Positions 26,400-35,548 of a stretch of DNA of 64,000 bases are shown here, piece by piece. The notes beneath the pieces are model-generated. The model searched no databases. It was not told the DNA's origin and saw only the letters and a list, made by a program, of their open reading frames with translations. Within the stretch, counting starts at the first letter, position 1. Every line of letters starts with the position of its first letter. The stretch is from CBDCME01 sp965218865 (lineage in GTDB: Bacteria; Pseudomonadota; Alphaproteobacteria; JAAXGF01): the NCBI GenBank assembly GCA_965218865.1, contig CBDCME010000073.1, forward strand, positions 496,001-560,000. The letters are read 5' to 3'. A program made the translations under genes and the position numbers.

Positions 26400-26739
26400 C
26401 CCCGTCGCCGCGCAGGCTCGTGATGTGCGCATAGCGCCGATGGCCCGCCAGGATCGACAACAGCACCGTCCCCAGCACATCGCGCTTGCTCGGCGCGTTC
26501 GGACTCCTGAACTCAAGCGGACAATCCGCCACCCAGGGATCAAACAACCCCCCTTGCTTCAAATATTCGATGAAAAAAGGCAGCTGCCCAAGCGGCGTCA
26601 CCGTCGCTTGAGCGTCCCATTCCACATGAACCCGGCCGCCAAAAGTGTCCACGGCAACAGGCTCACCTTCCTTGCTCGGATCAACGATAGGTTGTTCACC
26701 CGAAGGGTGACCCGCCAAGGGCATGTTCGAAGGCTCCAT
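26340..26739 (-). pseudogene. IS4-like DDE transposase, N-terminal fragment
   Basis: The minus-strand ORF starting at 26739 reads VDTFGGRVHVEWDAQATVTP, LGQLPFFIEYLKQGGLFDPW, NAPSKRDVLGTVLLSILAGH and RYAHITSLRGDGVNPGLMGM, a recognisable N-terminal domain of IS4-like/IS1380-like DDE transposases. It stops being homologous at about 26340, where it meets the IS1182 remnant tail to tail. The catalytic core is missing. The exact IS family is uncertain. Confidence 0.65.
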
Positions 26740-27015
26740 CCCTCATTAAATCAACAACTTGCCACCCCTTGGCAACTCCCTAACTCACGTTTTTAGGTTG
26801 AAAGAATTGAGGGTGACGAGCGTAGCCAAGAACACACTCACGTTGGTCAGACTGGAGACCGACTCCGTGATGAGAGACGGAAAGCCGACTATGTTCCGCA
26901 CGTACCTAACTTCGCCAATCACGTTCAGCCGGCGCTACTCAAAGCCAAACAGATAATTTCCTATTTGCAACGAATTTAGAGTCAGGGTGAACACAGGGAC
27001 GACCCGGCGATTAGA

Positions 27016-27783
27016 TCACGTTGGCGTACCGTCGCCGGGACGGGGCCTGCCTGAGCGGCCGAGGTGTTCGCCGGCGTCGATGGCGATCATTTGGCCGGTC
27101 AGGGAGGGGGTGGCGAGGATGAATTGGAGGGCGGCGCAGATTTCGTCGGGGGTGGCGCCGCGTTCGAGCGGGGTGCGGGCGCATTGGCGGGCAAATTGGG
27201 CGGCCGTCTGATAGCGGTCCTGAACGGTGGGTCCCGGGCCGATACCGTTGACCCGCACCCGGGGGGCCAGGGCCATGGCGAGCATCCGTGTCAGGGTCCA
27301 CAAGCCCGATTTACTCATGGTGTAACTCAGAAACCCGGGGGTCAGGTTCCATACCCGCTGGTCGAGCAGGTTGACGATGTTGCCTTTCCGCCCTTCGGCC
27401 AATTGGCCGGCGAACGCCTTGGAGAGGAGCAGCGGCGCCCGAAGATTGATGGCCTGGTGCGATTCCCAGGATTTTGGACTGACGTCGGCGATGGTGTCGG
27501 GATCGAACAAGGCCGCGTTGTTGACGAGACAATTCACGGCGCCCAACGCCGCCCCGCAACGGGGCACGAGATCGGCGCACTGGGCCTCTTGGCGCAGATC
27601 CGCCGACAAGGCGACGGCGCCGCGCCCCATGGCCGCTATTTCCGCGACCACGGATTCGGCGGCCTCGGCTGAGCGATGGTAATGGACGGCCACCGACCAG
27701 CCATGACGCGCCAGGTCGAGGGCGATCGCCCGGCCGATGCGCGCCGCGGCACCGGTGACCAGGGCGGTACCCGGTTCCTCCAT
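27016..27783 (-). CDS. SDR family oxidoreductase, pteridine reductase/FolM-like
   Basis: 255 residues with an NADP-type Rossmann start TALVTGAAARIGRAIALDLA, NNAALFDPDTIADVSPKSWE, the catalytic pair in FLSYTMSKSGLWTLTRMLAM (Y-x3-K) and RVNGIGPGPTVQ. The combination GAAARIGR, LLDQRVWNLTPGF and the tail SLTGQMIAIDAGEHL is typical of pteridine reductase-like SDRs that reduce dihydrobiopterin or dihydromonapterin. It is monocistronic; the next gene upstream in the same direction lies across the window's intergenic 27784-27821 in a separate lipoprotein-MscS group. Substrate call is moderate, fold call is strong. Confidence 0.85.
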   Translation of the reverse strand: MEEPGTALVTGAAARIGRAIALDLARHGWSVAVHYHRSAEAAESVVAEIAAMGRGAVALSADLRQEAQCADLVPRCGAALGAVNCLVNNAALFDPDTIADVSPKSWESHQAINLRAPLLLSKAFAGQLAEGRKGNIVNLLDQRVWNLTPGFLSYTMSKSGLWTLTRMLAMALAPRVRVNGIGPGPTVQDRYQTAAQFARQCARTPLERGATPDEICAALQFILATPSLTGQMIAIDAGEHLGRSGRPRPGDGTPT

Positions 27784-27821
27784 TGTATCCTCCGCATGGC
27801 TGGGCGGTTCAACCGGAGTGA

Positions 27822-28112
27822 CTATTTGTCCTCCACTTGACGACGCAACTCAAAGCCCTCGAGACAATAGGCGTCGCCGTTATCGGCCCACAAAACGTCA
27901 GCCGTGACGGCATCGTCGAGGATACTCGCCCGCGGCTGTTCACAGATGCACTCGGAAAGTTGACAGACGAGATGCAATGTAGGTTTTGCCTCCGGTTCCT
28001 TGTCGCATCCGGAGAGTATGGCGAGGCCCAGTCCGAAGATAAGAGATTGCCGCGAAATCGATCTGACCGGGATCGAGACCCTTGCCGCCGAATTCGGGCC
28101 GCGCCTGGTCAT
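27822..28112 (-). CDS. Small lipoprotein, 96 residues
   Basis: N-terminal basic region followed by SLIFGLGLAILSGC, a lipoprotein signal with lipobox LSGC at about residue 36. The mature part is short and cysteine-bearing (LVCQLSECICEQPRA, DAYCLEGFELRRQVEDK). No family recognised. It follows the mscS-like gene by 13 bp on the same strand, so it is probably co-transcribed. Confidence 0.7.
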   Translation of the reverse strand: MTRRGPNSAARVSIPVRSISRQSLIFGLGLAILSGCDKEPEAKPTLHLVCQLSECICEQPRASILDDAVTADVLWADNGDAYCLEGFELRRQVEDK

Positions 28113-28125
28113 GAAGAGCCGGGTC

Positions 28126-29016
28126 TCAGATTCCCTCGACGGGATCGGAATCCTGAGCCCTAGGATCGATCCACACCGGCCATCCCCCGCTCGGCACCAG
28201 GCGCACGCCCGCCGCCTCCAGGGCTTTCAGTATGGCCCGGTTGACGGCGTATCGCTGGCGGTAATACTCGAGGCTCGGGACCCAGAACCGAGCCCCGAGG
28301 ACAATCCCGCCGAGGCCGAATCCGTGAACCCCGACCTGGGCCTCGGGCGCCGTTTCGTCGATGGCGAATTTGGTCACGGTGTCCTTAATGACGCCGATCG
28401 CCTTGTCCACGTCCTGATCGTGAGCCATGACCAGTCGCGTCTCGACGACTCGGCTGTTGTGCGAATCGACCACGATCTCGCCGATGATTTGCTTGTTGGG
28501 GATGGTGATCTTCTCCCCGTTCGCGCCGATCAGGATCGTCTGGCCGAGTTTGATTTCATGGACCACGCCGGCGGTGTTTCGGACCTCGATCGTGCTCCCG
28601 ACCACGAACGGACGCCCGAGAATGATCGCCAGGCCGGCGCCGAAATTCGAAAGCATTCCTTGTATGGCCAGGCTCGCCCCGAAGGCGCCCGCTCCGGCGA
28701 GAGCGACGAACGGCGTGATCTCGATGCCGAAATTTCCCAGCGTTATGATGACCACGACGGCGACCAGGACGATGCGAACGCCAACACCGGTAAACTTGCA
28801 AATGGTGGGATCGAAATTCCGTTTTTCGCCCCAGGCTACCATTTTCCGGGCCGCCCAGTTCGCCACCATCACGCCGACGACGAATACGAACAAGGCCCCC
28901 ATGATCTGGAGGCCGTAAGAAACGACGAATTCGATCACGGTGTCGAACAAAACCTGAAACTTATCCAGATTTTGCGCCACCGCCTCGCCACTGAGATTCA
29001 ATGCGTCACTGGGCAT
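28126..29016 (-). CDS. Small-conductance mechanosensitive channel, MscS family
   Basis: 296 residues. Three N-terminal membrane helices (IMGALFVFVVGVMVANWAAR, GVRIVLVAVVVIITLGNFGI, and the pore helix FVALAGAGAFGASLAIQGML) followed by the MscS beta domain (GRPFVVGSTIEVRNTAGVVH, IPNKQIIGEIVVD) and an alpha/beta C-terminal domain with FWVPSLEYYRQRYAVNRAIL. The glycine/alanine-rich pore helix and length match the E. coli MscS class. It releases solutes on osmotic downshock. The TerB-like gene lies 12 bp upstream, same strand, suggesting an operon terB-like > mscS > lipoprotein. Confidence 0.95.
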   Translation of the reverse strand: MPSDALNLSGEAVAQNLDKFQVLFDTVIEFVVSYGLQIMGALFVFVVGVMVANWAARKMVAWGEKRNFDPTICKFTGVGVRIVLVAVVVIITLGNFGIEITPFVALAGAGAFGASLAIQGMLSNFGAGLAIILGRPFVVGSTIEVRNTAGVVHEIKLGQTILIGANGEKITIPNKQIIGEIVVDSHNSRVVETRLVMAHDQDVDKAIGVIKDTVTKFAIDETAPEAQVGVHGFGLGGIVLGARFWVPSLEYYRQRYAVNRAILKALEAAGVRLVPSGGWPVWIDPRAQDSDPVEGI

Positions 29017-29028
29017 GATGGCCTCAAT

Positions 29029-29433
29029 TCAAAACGACGCGTGCCGAGCCCGGGCACCGCGCTCGATCGCCGCCGCGGTCAGCCTGCCGACGTTCAGACG
29101 AAAGCGAATCAACTGCAAGAGCCGAAGTTCCTCGTCATCCGCGTGGAGATCGGCCGCGACCACGTCGCAGGCCAGGGCGTAAGCGGTTTCGCGCAGCTTT
29201 TCCGGCAATGCCTCGGTGATGACGTCCAACAACCTCTCGAGACCGTCATTCTTGCCTAGCAATTCGGCGCACTCCGCGGAATCGTGGGGGAGCCGGTCGA
29301 TCTCGTAGGATTGAAACACGGGCAGCGAGCGAACCAGGTCGCCGATCTCCTTGAGTTCGGCGTCGCTCATCTCGCCGTCGGCCGCGGAGGCCAAAATCAT
29401 GGCGTATATCAGGGCGGTCTGATGGCTTATCAT
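29029..29433 (-). CDS. TerB-family (tellurite resistance-like) protein
   Basis: 134 residues from ATG 29433. MISHQTALIYAMILASAADG and EMSDAELKEIGDLVRSLPVF form the acidic helical core with the DGEMSDAE motif typical of TerB/DjlA-type domains, which bind metal through conserved acidic residues. Ends with AACDV...DLHADDEELRLLQLIRFR-like second half. The long ORF extending further upstream on this strand is only the antisense of uvrB. It is divergent from uvrB across a 105-bp gap. Confidence 0.85.
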   Translation of the reverse strand: MISHQTALIYAMILASAADGEMSDAELKEIGDLVRSLPVFQSYEIDRLPHDSAECAELLGKNDGLERLLDVITEALPEKLRETAYALACDVVAADLHADDEELRLLQLIRFRLNVGRLTAAAIERGARARHASF

Positions 29434-29468
29434 TCGAGGATGGGCCGGCGCGGGCTCCCTATTTATCG

Positions 29469-29481
29469 GTTTGCGGCAAAC
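29469..29481. promoter_or_regulatory. Palindrome between terB-like gene and uvrB
   Basis: GTTTGC-G-GCAAAC is a perfect 13-bp palindrome 58 bp before the uvrB start and 36 bp before the divergent gene. It is not an alphaproteobacterial LexA box (GTTC-N7-GTTC), and I saw no such box here. Could be an operator serving either gene. Confidence 0.3.
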
Positions 29482-29538
29482 GGTATTGTACAGACCGCCG
29501 TTGACCCCGCAAGGGGGACTTGCCAGATCTAGACGACG

Positions 29539-31647
29539 ATGACCCAGCAACTCGCCGAAGCTCCATCGCCTGCCGCCGAAAGCCACTTCGTGTTGGAGAC
29601 CGACTACGTCCCCGCCGGGGATCAACCCCAGGCAATCGCCGAACTCGTCGCCGGAGTCCGCGCAAAGGCGCGGGATCAAGTGCTTTTGGGGGTCACCGGT
29701 TCGGGCAAGACGTTCACCATGGCCCAGGTGATCCGCATCCTCGCGCGGCCGACGATCATCCTCGCCCCCAACAAGACCCTGGCGGCCCAGCTTTACGGGG
29801 AAATGAAAGGGTTCTTTCCCAACAACGCCGTCGAGTATTTCGTTTCCTACTACGATTATTATCAGCCCGAGGCGTACGTCCCCCGCACCGATACCTACAT
29901 CGAGAAGGACGCCTCGATCAACGAGCAGATCGACCGCATGCGCCACGCCGCGACCCGCGCCCTTCTGGAACGCGAGGACGTGATCATCGTGGCCTCGGTA
30001 TCGTGCATCTACGGCATCGGCTCGGTCGAGGCCTACGCCCAGATGGTCATCTCCCTCGCGGCCGGCCAGAAGCTCGACCGGACCAGGCTCCTGCGCCAAT
30101 TCGTCGAACTTCAGTACCGGCGCAACGACACCGACTTCTCGCGCGGCGCCTTCCGGGTGCGCGGCGATTCGGTCGAAATCTTTCCCGCCCATTACGAGGA
30201 CCGCGCCTGGCGTCTCAGCTTTTTCGGAGACGAGATCGAGGCGATCTATGAATTCGATCCCTTGACCGGCGAAAAGACCACCCCCCTCGAGGCGATCAAG
30301 GTCTACGCCAACAGCCATTACGTCACTCCGCGCCCGACCTTGCGCCAGGCGATAAAGGGTATCAGGAGGGAACTCGCCGAACGGCTCGCCTTTTTCAACG
30401 ACCAGGGCAAGCCCCTCGAGGCCGAGCGTCTCGAACAGCGTACGACCTTCGACCTCGAAATGCTCGAAACCACCGGCCACTGCAAGGGGATCGAAAATTA
30501 TTCGCGCTTCCTCACCGGGCGGCGGCCCGGCGAGCCGCCGCCGACCCTGTTCGAGTACCTCCCCAAGAACGCCCTGGTGATTGTCGACGAGAGCCACGTC
30601 ACCGTGCCCCAGCTCGGCGGGATGTACCGGGGCGACTTCAAACGCAAATCGACCCTGGCCGAGTTCGGTTTCCGGCTCCCGTCGTGTCTCGACAACCGCC
30701 CCCTCAAGTTCGAGGAGTGGGACGCCATGCGGTCCCAAACGATGTTCGTATCGGCCACCCCCGGACCGTTCGAATTGACACGAACCGAGGGCGTGTTCGT
30801 CGAACAGGTGATTCGGCCGACCGGCCTGATCGACCCCGTTTGTCTCGTCCGGCCGGTGGAAACCCAGGTCGACGATCTCCTCGCCGAATGCCGTACGGCG
30901 GCCGCCAAGGGCCAGCGGGTCCTAGTGACGACGCTGACCAAGCGCATGGCCGAGGACCTCACGGAATACATGCACGAAGCCGGGGTCCGCGTCCGCTATC
31001 TCCATTCGGACATCGACACCCTCGAGCGCATCGAAATCATCCGGGATTTGCGTCTGGGTGCCTTCGACGTGCTGGTCGGCATCAACCTCTTGCGCGAAGG
31101 TTTGGACATTCCCGAATGCGCCCTGGTCGCCGTGCTGGACGCCGACAAGGAAGGTTTTCTGCGCTCGCAGACGTCGCTCGTGCAAACCATCGGCCGCGCC
31201 GCCCGCAACGTCGAAGGCCGCGTCATCCTCTACGCCGACGTCGTCACCCAAAGCCTCGGAAAGGCGCTCGAGGAAACCAACCGTCGGCGCGAGAAGCAGC
31301 AGGCCTACAACGCCGCCAACGGCATCACCCCGGAAAGCGTGCGCAAGAACATCACCGACGTCATGAACAGCGTTTGCGAGCGGGACTACGCCACCGTCGG
31401 CACCGGTGACGACGCGGTGCCGCACCTCGTCGGCGACAATCTCAAGGCGCACCTGGCGGGGCTGGAGAAACGCATGCTGTCGGCGGCGGCCGAACTCGAG
31501 TTCGAGGAAGCGGCGCGCTTGCGCGACGAGATTCGCCGCCTTGAAAACAGCGAGCTGGGCTTCCCCGGGATGCCGTCGTCCCATCCCCCGGCCCTCGTCG
31601 CCAGGGACCGCGCCAGCCGCCGCAAAAAGAAGCGGCGCCGGCATTAG
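29539..31647 (+). CDS. uvrB: Excinuclease ABC subunit B
   Basis: 702 residues, full length. UvrB is the DNA-damage verification helicase of nucleotide excision repair, loaded by UvrA and recruiting UvrC. Features: Walker A GVTGSGKTFTMA at about 51, the beta-hairpin YYDYYQPEAYVPRTDTYIEK at about 110, DEAH-type box VIVDESH near 350, helicase motif VI QTIGRAARN near 554, and the C-terminal UVR domain LEKRMLSAAAELEFEEAARL near 650, followed by a lysine/arginine-rich tail. Start ATG 29539; upstream region shared with the divergent terB-like gene. Confidence 0.98.
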   Translation: MTQQLAEAPSPAAESHFVLETDYVPAGDQPQAIAELVAGVRAKARDQVLLGVTGSGKTFTMAQVIRILARPTIILAPNKTLAAQLYGEMKGFFPNNAVEYFVSYYDYYQPEAYVPRTDTYIEKDASINEQIDRMRHAATRALLEREDVIIVASVSCIYGIGSVEAYAQMVISLAAGQKLDRTRLLRQFVELQYRRNDTDFSRGAFRVRGDSVEIFPAHYEDRAWRLSFFGDEIEAIYEFDPLTGEKTTPLEAIKVYANSHYVTPRPTLRQAIKGIRRELAERLAFFNDQGKPLEAERLEQRTTFDLEMLETTGHCKGIENYSRFLTGRRPGEPPPTLFEYLPKNALVIVDESHVTVPQLGGMYRGDFKRKSTLAEFGFRLPSCLDNRPLKFEEWDAMRSQTMFVSATPGPFELTRTEGVFVEQVIRPTGLIDPVCLVRPVETQVDDLLAECRTAAAKGQRVLVTTLTKRMAEDLTEYMHEAGVRVRYLHSDIDTLERIEIIRDLRLGAFDVLVGINLLREGLDIPECALVAVLDADKEGFLRSQTSLVQTIGRAARNVEGRVILYADVVTQSLGKALEETNRRREKQQAYNAANGITPESVRKNITDVMNSVCERDYATVGTGDDAVPHLVGDNLKAHLAGLEKRMLSAAAELEFEEAARLRDEIRRLENSELGFPGMPSSHPPALVARDRASRRKKKRRRH

Positions 31648-31792
31648 CCCGGGCGCCCGGGCTTCTGCGGCCTTGCGGACCGATTTTGCGCGAGAGCAGC
31701 TCGAATCCCATTCTTGGGAGTGCTGTTCGTTGCCTATGCCGAATTCGGAATTCCTTGCCGCCCCCAGCCGGCTCTGTCATTTTGAAGTCCTC

Positions 31793-32122
31793 ATGAACTC
31801 GCAATTTTGTTGTCGAATACTGGCCCTTGTCCTGACCGTCGTGTTCGGTCTGGGGATAAGTTTTTCCGGAGCACGCGCAATCGCCGCGGGCCCTTGCGCC
31901 AGCATCGGCGCATCGGGAACGGGGGACTGTGATGATTGCCACGATGGCAACGCGGGAGCCAGCGTTTGCCCGCTCATGTGCATGAGCGCCACCTTGATTC
32001 CGTATCGGCTTTTGTTCTCCGTCACCGCGGGTGGGCAGACATTCCCCGTCGCTCGGTCCGTCCCGCGCGACCGGGACCTCCATCCCGATCCCCATCCTCC
32101 CAGATTCTTCGTCACCGGTTAA
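31793..32122 (+). CDS. Secreted cysteine-rich small protein, 109 residues
   Basis: From ATG 31793: signal peptide CRILALVLTVVFGLGISFSG followed by a short mature part with six cysteines clustered in GPCASIGASGTGDCDDCHDG and SVCPLMCMSATLIPYRLLFS, then a histidine/proline tail DLHPDPHPPRFF. No family name, but the profile resembles periplasmic proteins found beside copper-handling genes. It precedes a DUF411 gene by 154 bp. A metal role is inference from composition and neighbours. Confidence 0.65.
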   Translation: MNSQFCCRILALVLTVVFGLGISFSGARAIAAGPCASIGASGTGDCDDCHDGNAGASVCPLMCMSATLIPYRLLFSVTAGGQTFPVARSVPRDRDLHPDPHPPRFFVTG

Positions 32123-32276
32123 TTCGAGTTCCGCCGTTTCGGCGCTCGGCACGAGCGTTTGAGATTTTCCCCGCGTGTTTGATCGCGCTGCGAAGATTCC
32201 AGGTTTGTTCCTAACGGTGTTGCGGGAGCGAAACCTCACCGAAACCGCAACATTTATTCACCTAGGAGATGAGAGG

Positions 32277-32708
32277 ATGCGAGCACGAATTGCGATTGCA
32301 CTGTTTTGTTTAGGCATTGGGTCACCCGTCCACGCCGACGAGAGCACGGAGGCGGTGCTTTACAGAAACCCCAATTGTGGCTGTTGCGAAGGTTACGCGG
32401 ACTACCTGCGCGCCAACGGTTTCGAGGTTACGGTCGAGTCCAGGGACGACCTGTCCGCGTTCAAACGAACGCAGGGTGTGCCGGAGCCGCTGGAAGGCTG
32501 TCATACGACCCTGGTCGAGGGTTATGTCATCGAAGGCCACGTGCCGATTAACATGGTCAATCGCCTCCTCGGCGAACGGCCGGACATCCGAGGTATCTCC
32601 CTGCCCGGTATGCCGCAAGGCTCGCCCGGCATGTCGGGAAGGAAGCAGGCGCCCTTCACGACCTTTGAAATCTCCGAGGGCGACCCCAAGGTCTACGCGG
32701 TCGAATGA
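32277..32708 (+). CDS. DUF411 periplasmic metal-binding protein (CopG-like)
   Basis: 143 residues. ATG 32277 has AGGAG eight bases upstream. Signal peptide IAIALFCLGIGSPVHA, then the DUF411 signature: LYRNPNCGCCEGYADYLRAN with the CGCC cysteine pair, GCHTTLVEGYVIEGHVPINM and a C-terminal SLPGMPQGSPGMSG plus APFTTFEI. The family is periplasmic and associated with copper/silver resistance, proposed as a redox metal chaperone. The methionine-rich loop fits copper(I). Together with the genes at 31793 and 32785 it forms a small putative metal-handling cluster. Confidence 0.9.
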   Translation: MRARIAIALFCLGIGSPVHADESTEAVLYRNPNCGCCEGYADYLRANGFEVTVESRDDLSAFKRTQGVPEPLEGCHTTLVEGYVIEGHVPINMVNRLLGERPDIRGISLPGMPQGSPGMSGRKQAPFTTFEISEGDPKVYAVE

Positions 32709-32784
32709 AAGTTGCCAAGAGCGGGTTGGCGAGTAAACCAGTTACTTGTGAACATGAACTACAGCGGGTTCGAGGAGACGAGCG

Positions 32785-33006
32785 ATGAGAGGACGACAGG
32801 GCCAGCCATCAACCGCGATGCCCCAAGCCGTATTAGCTTGGCTGAAGCGACCGTCGGCTTGGCTCGTGTTGGCCGGGGCTGGAGCCGCCGTGGGATTCGA
32901 TCTTCGCCACTCGCTTGTGGACATGGAACTATTGCCGGTTTTGTTGATGATGTTGCCGTGCGTCGCCATGTGTGCCGTCATGATGACCTTTTGGTCCCGC
33001 CGCTGA
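32785..33006 (+). CDS. Small membrane protein, 73 residues
   Basis: ATG 32785 with AGGAG upstream (GAGGAGACGAGCG). One or two hydrophobic stretches: SAWLVLAGAGAAVGF and ELLPVLLMMLPCVAMCAVMM, ending FWSRR. The cysteine-methionine-rich second helix recalls the short DUF2933-type proteins found with copper genes, but I cannot confirm the family. Likely co-transcribed with the DUF411 gene 76 bp upstream. Confidence 0.6.
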   Translation: MRGRQGQPSTAMPQAVLAWLKRPSAWLVLAGAGAAVGFDLRHSLVDMELLPVLLMMLPCVAMCAVMMTFWSRR

Positions 33007-33122
33007 GTCGGGACCGCCGTAATCGTCGAGCCGTGATCGCGTCGTCGCGGGGGAGGAGAGCTTCGGCCCGGAACGAGGCGTAGGGAAAGTGGCGGAGGTT
33101 TGGTGGCGGGGAGTGCCCCTTG

Positions 33123-34805
33123 TCAGCCGGCGGGGACGGTGGATTCGGTGGCGAGGGGAGGGACTTGTTCGGTCGCCGGGCGGTCGGCCCAGCGTTCGAC
33201 GGTGGCGGTTAGATCCTCGGCCGTGAAGGGCTTGGAGACGTAGTCGTTCATCCCCGTTGTCAGACAATCGGCGGCGGTTTCCGGGCTCGCGTGCGCGGTC
33301 AGGGCGATAATCGGGATTTGGCCCTTGTCGCCGGGCAGGGCGCGGATGCGAACGGTCGCTTCCAGACCGTCGAGACCGGGCATGGTCAAGTCCATGACGA
33401 TGGCGTCGTAGTCCCCTTGGGCCACGGAATCGACCGCGGTCTTGCCGTTGATGACGGTGTCGACCCGGTGTCCCCGGCGCAAGAGCGCCGTCGAGGCCAG
33501 CAGCCGATTGACCCGGTTATCGTCGGCGACCAGAACGCTCGGGGCGCGCCCCAGCGATGGCGTCGCGGCATCTTCCCCCCGAGCGCACTCCCGGGCCGGC
33601 GTCCCGCCGGCGGCGAGTGCCAAGGGAACGGTAAACCAGAAAACACTGCCGGCGCCGATCTCACTCGTCAGGCCGATGTCGCCGTCCATCAGCTCGACCA
33701 AGGATTTGCAGATCGCGAGTCCCAGGCCGGTGCCGCCGTATTTGCCGGCGATCGTTGTGTCCGCCTGGACGAAACGCGCGAACAGCCGGGACTGCCGATC
33801 GGCCGGGATGCCCATACCGGTGTCGATGACGGCGAAGCGCAACACGTTGGGCGCGGAGGTGTCGTTACGCGATACCCGAATCGTGATGTTCCCGGTCTCG
33901 GTGAATTTGACCGCGTTCGAGGCCAGGTTGAGAAGTATCTGCCGCAACCGCGCCGAATCCCCGCGCAAGTTGCAGGGCACCCCATCCTCGACCAGGACGC
34001 GCAGGGGCAAATTCTTTCTCCGCGCGCGCGGGCCAACCAGGTTCACGACGCCGTAGACGAGGTCGCGGAGGGCGAAATCCCGCTGTTCCAATTCCAGCAC
34101 GCCGGCTTCCAGCTTCGCCATGTCGAGAAGATCGTCGACAACCGCGAGGAGGGCGTCGCCGCACTCGCGCACGCTTTCGGCCAAGCGCTCCTGCTCGCGG
34201 TCGAGACGGCCGTCGAGCAGAATCTCCGTCAATCCCAGTATTCCGTTGATCGGGGTTCGCATCTCGTGGCTGACGTTGGCGACGAAATCGCTTTTCGATC
34301 GGTTCGCCGCCTGGGCCTTGTCGCGGGCCTGCTCGAGGCGCCGCATTTCATCGTTCCGGGTGGTGACCTCGCGCACCGTGACGGCGCGGTGGCCGTCCTT
34401 GCCGGGGACCGGACGAACCGCGAACGACAGCCGCCGTACCTCCTCGCCGGCGATGGTGATCTCGGTTTCGCCGCCGTCGGGGCTGTCGAGGGTCTCGGTC
34501 AAGCGGTTCAGGGCCATCTCGTCGGCGCCGAGAAGGCGCGCCAAGGCCGCGAAATCGGCCCCGGCGGCGGCCTCGAAGTCAGCCTGAAAGGCTTCGTTCG
34601 CGCGCAAGACAGTGCCCCAGCGATCCAGCACCGCGGCCGCTATGGGGAGCGAATCGAAGGCCGAAATCATGTCCGCGCCGAGACCGTTGCCGCGTGGTGC
34701 GTGATCCCGGTTTCGTTTTTGCACGGTCGCGTCCTTCGCGTTGCTGATCGCGCCCCGGGTCGCAAATCGGCTTGGCTCGGAACGAACCGGGATGCTAGCT
34801 GCCAA
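33123..34805 (-). CDS. Hybrid sensor histidine kinase/response regulator
   Basis: Up to 560 residues from TTG 34805; ATG 34670 (MISAFDSLP) is an alternative that would start at the PAS domain. Order: PAS-like sensor (about 46-150), coiled linker, HisKA dimerisation domain with phospho-acceptor FVANVSHEMRTPINGILGL near 180, HATPase_c with N box NLASNAVKF, G boxes VIDTGMGIP and GGTGLGLAICKSL, then a receiver domain with VLVADDNRVN, phospho-aspartate in AIVMDLTMPGLDG and lysine in DYVSKPF. No membrane helix, so it is probably cytosolic. No Hpt domain or dedicated regulator adjacent; target unknown. Confidence 0.93.
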   Translation of the reverse strand: MAASIPVRSEPSRFATRGAISNAKDATVQKRNRDHAPRGNGLGADMISAFDSLPIAAAVLDRWGTVLRANEAFQADFEAAAGADFAALARLLGADEMALNRLTETLDSPDGGETEITIAGEEVRRLSFAVRPVPGKDGHRAVTVREVTTRNDEMRRLEQARDKAQAANRSKSDFVANVSHEMRTPINGILGLTEILLDGRLDREQERLAESVRECGDALLAVVDDLLDMAKLEAGVLELEQRDFALRDLVYGVVNLVGPRARRKNLPLRVLVEDGVPCNLRGDSARLRQILLNLASNAVKFTETGNITIRVSRNDTSAPNVLRFAVIDTGMGIPADRQSRLFARFVQADTTIAGKYGGTGLGLAICKSLVELMDGDIGLTSEIGAGSVFWFTVPLALAAGGTPARECARGEDAATPSLGRAPSVLVADDNRVNRLLASTALLRRGHRVDTVINGKTAVDSVAQGDYDAIVMDLTMPGLDGLEATVRIRALPGDKGQIPIIALTAHASPETAADCLTTGMNDYVSKPFTAEDLTATVERWADRPATEQVPPLATESTVPAG

Positions 34806-34854
34806 CGCGTCAAGAACGGGTTAAGATGATCCCCGAATTAGGTCAGGCAAGAAT

Positions 34855-35400
34855 GTGAGCGTCACGACCCGCCCCACCGGGCCCACCAGCCTCGATACGC
34901 CGATCGGCGACAACCGCGAACGTCTGGTTTGCGATGCCTGCGGTTTCATCCTCTACGAGAATCCGAAGGTCGTGGTGGGTTCGGTTTGCGGTTGGAACGA
35001 CCGCATACTGCTGTGCCGCCGCGCGATCGAACCGCAGCGCGGCTTCTGGACAATTCCGGCCGGCTATCTCGAGCTGAAAGAAACCACCGAGGAAGGCGCC
35101 CGGCGCGAGGCCCGCGAGGAAGCCCGCGCCCAAATCGTCATCGAGACGCTCCTTGCCGTGTACAACATCCCCCGCATCAGCCAGGTCCAGATGATCTATG
35201 CCGCGTCCCTGGAGTCGCCGACCGTCTCACCAGGGACGGAATCGCTCGAAACCGTCCTCTTCTCCTGGAACGACATCCCCTGGGAGGAGATCGCCTTTCC
35301 CTCGAATCGCTGGGCCTTACGCGATTACGATGAGATGAGAAACTCTGGCGCCACGTACACGACCCGCTCGAATCCGCCGGGTGAACAGGGAAATTTATAG
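34855..35400 (+). CDS. Nudix hydrolase with N-terminal zinc-ribbon-like segment
   Basis: 181 residues from GTG 34855. N-terminal RERLVCDACGFILYENPKVV is the Nudix_N_2 zinc-ribbon-type segment, though only one CxxC is seen. The Nudix box starts at GYLELKETTEEGARREAREE near residue 73 (G-x5-E-x7-REU-x-EE pattern), preceded by RGFWTIPA. The family hydrolyses nucleoside diphosphate derivatives; substrate here unknown. It is convergent with tRNA-Gly downstream. Confidence 0.92.
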   Translation: MSVTTRPTGPTSLDTPIGDNRERLVCDACGFILYENPKVVVGSVCGWNDRILLCRRAIEPQRGFWTIPAGYLELKETTEEGARREAREEARAQIVIETLLAVYNIPRISQVQMIYAASLESPTVSPGTESLETVLFSWNDIPWEEIAFPSNRWALRDYDEMRNSGATYTTRSNPPGEQGNL

Positions 35401-35412
35401 GCCTTCGGCGGT

Positions 35413-35486
35413 TGGAGCGGGTGAGGGGAATTGAACCCCCGTCTTGAGCTTGGGAAGCTCCTGCTCTACCATTGAGCTACACCCGC
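35413..35486 (-). tRNA. tRNA-Gly, anticodon CCC
   Basis: Minus-strand sequence folds as a cloverleaf: acceptor GCGGGTG pairing with CACCCGC, D arm GCTCAATGGTAGAGC, anticodon loop TTCCCAA (CCC), T arm GGGGGTTCAATTCCCC and encoded CCA. The base pair at the bottom of the anticodon stem (27:43) is G opposite A. 74 nt. Confidence 0.97.
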
Positions 35487-35548
35487 CCGGACCACAATTC
35501 CACCAATCGAAAATATATAAGTGACCCGTCCCCCGACGGCAACCCCCG

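Noticed and set aside
29434..30738. Upstream extension of the TerB-like ORF
   Set aside because: Lies entirely antisense to uvrB; TerB homology begins at ATG 29433.
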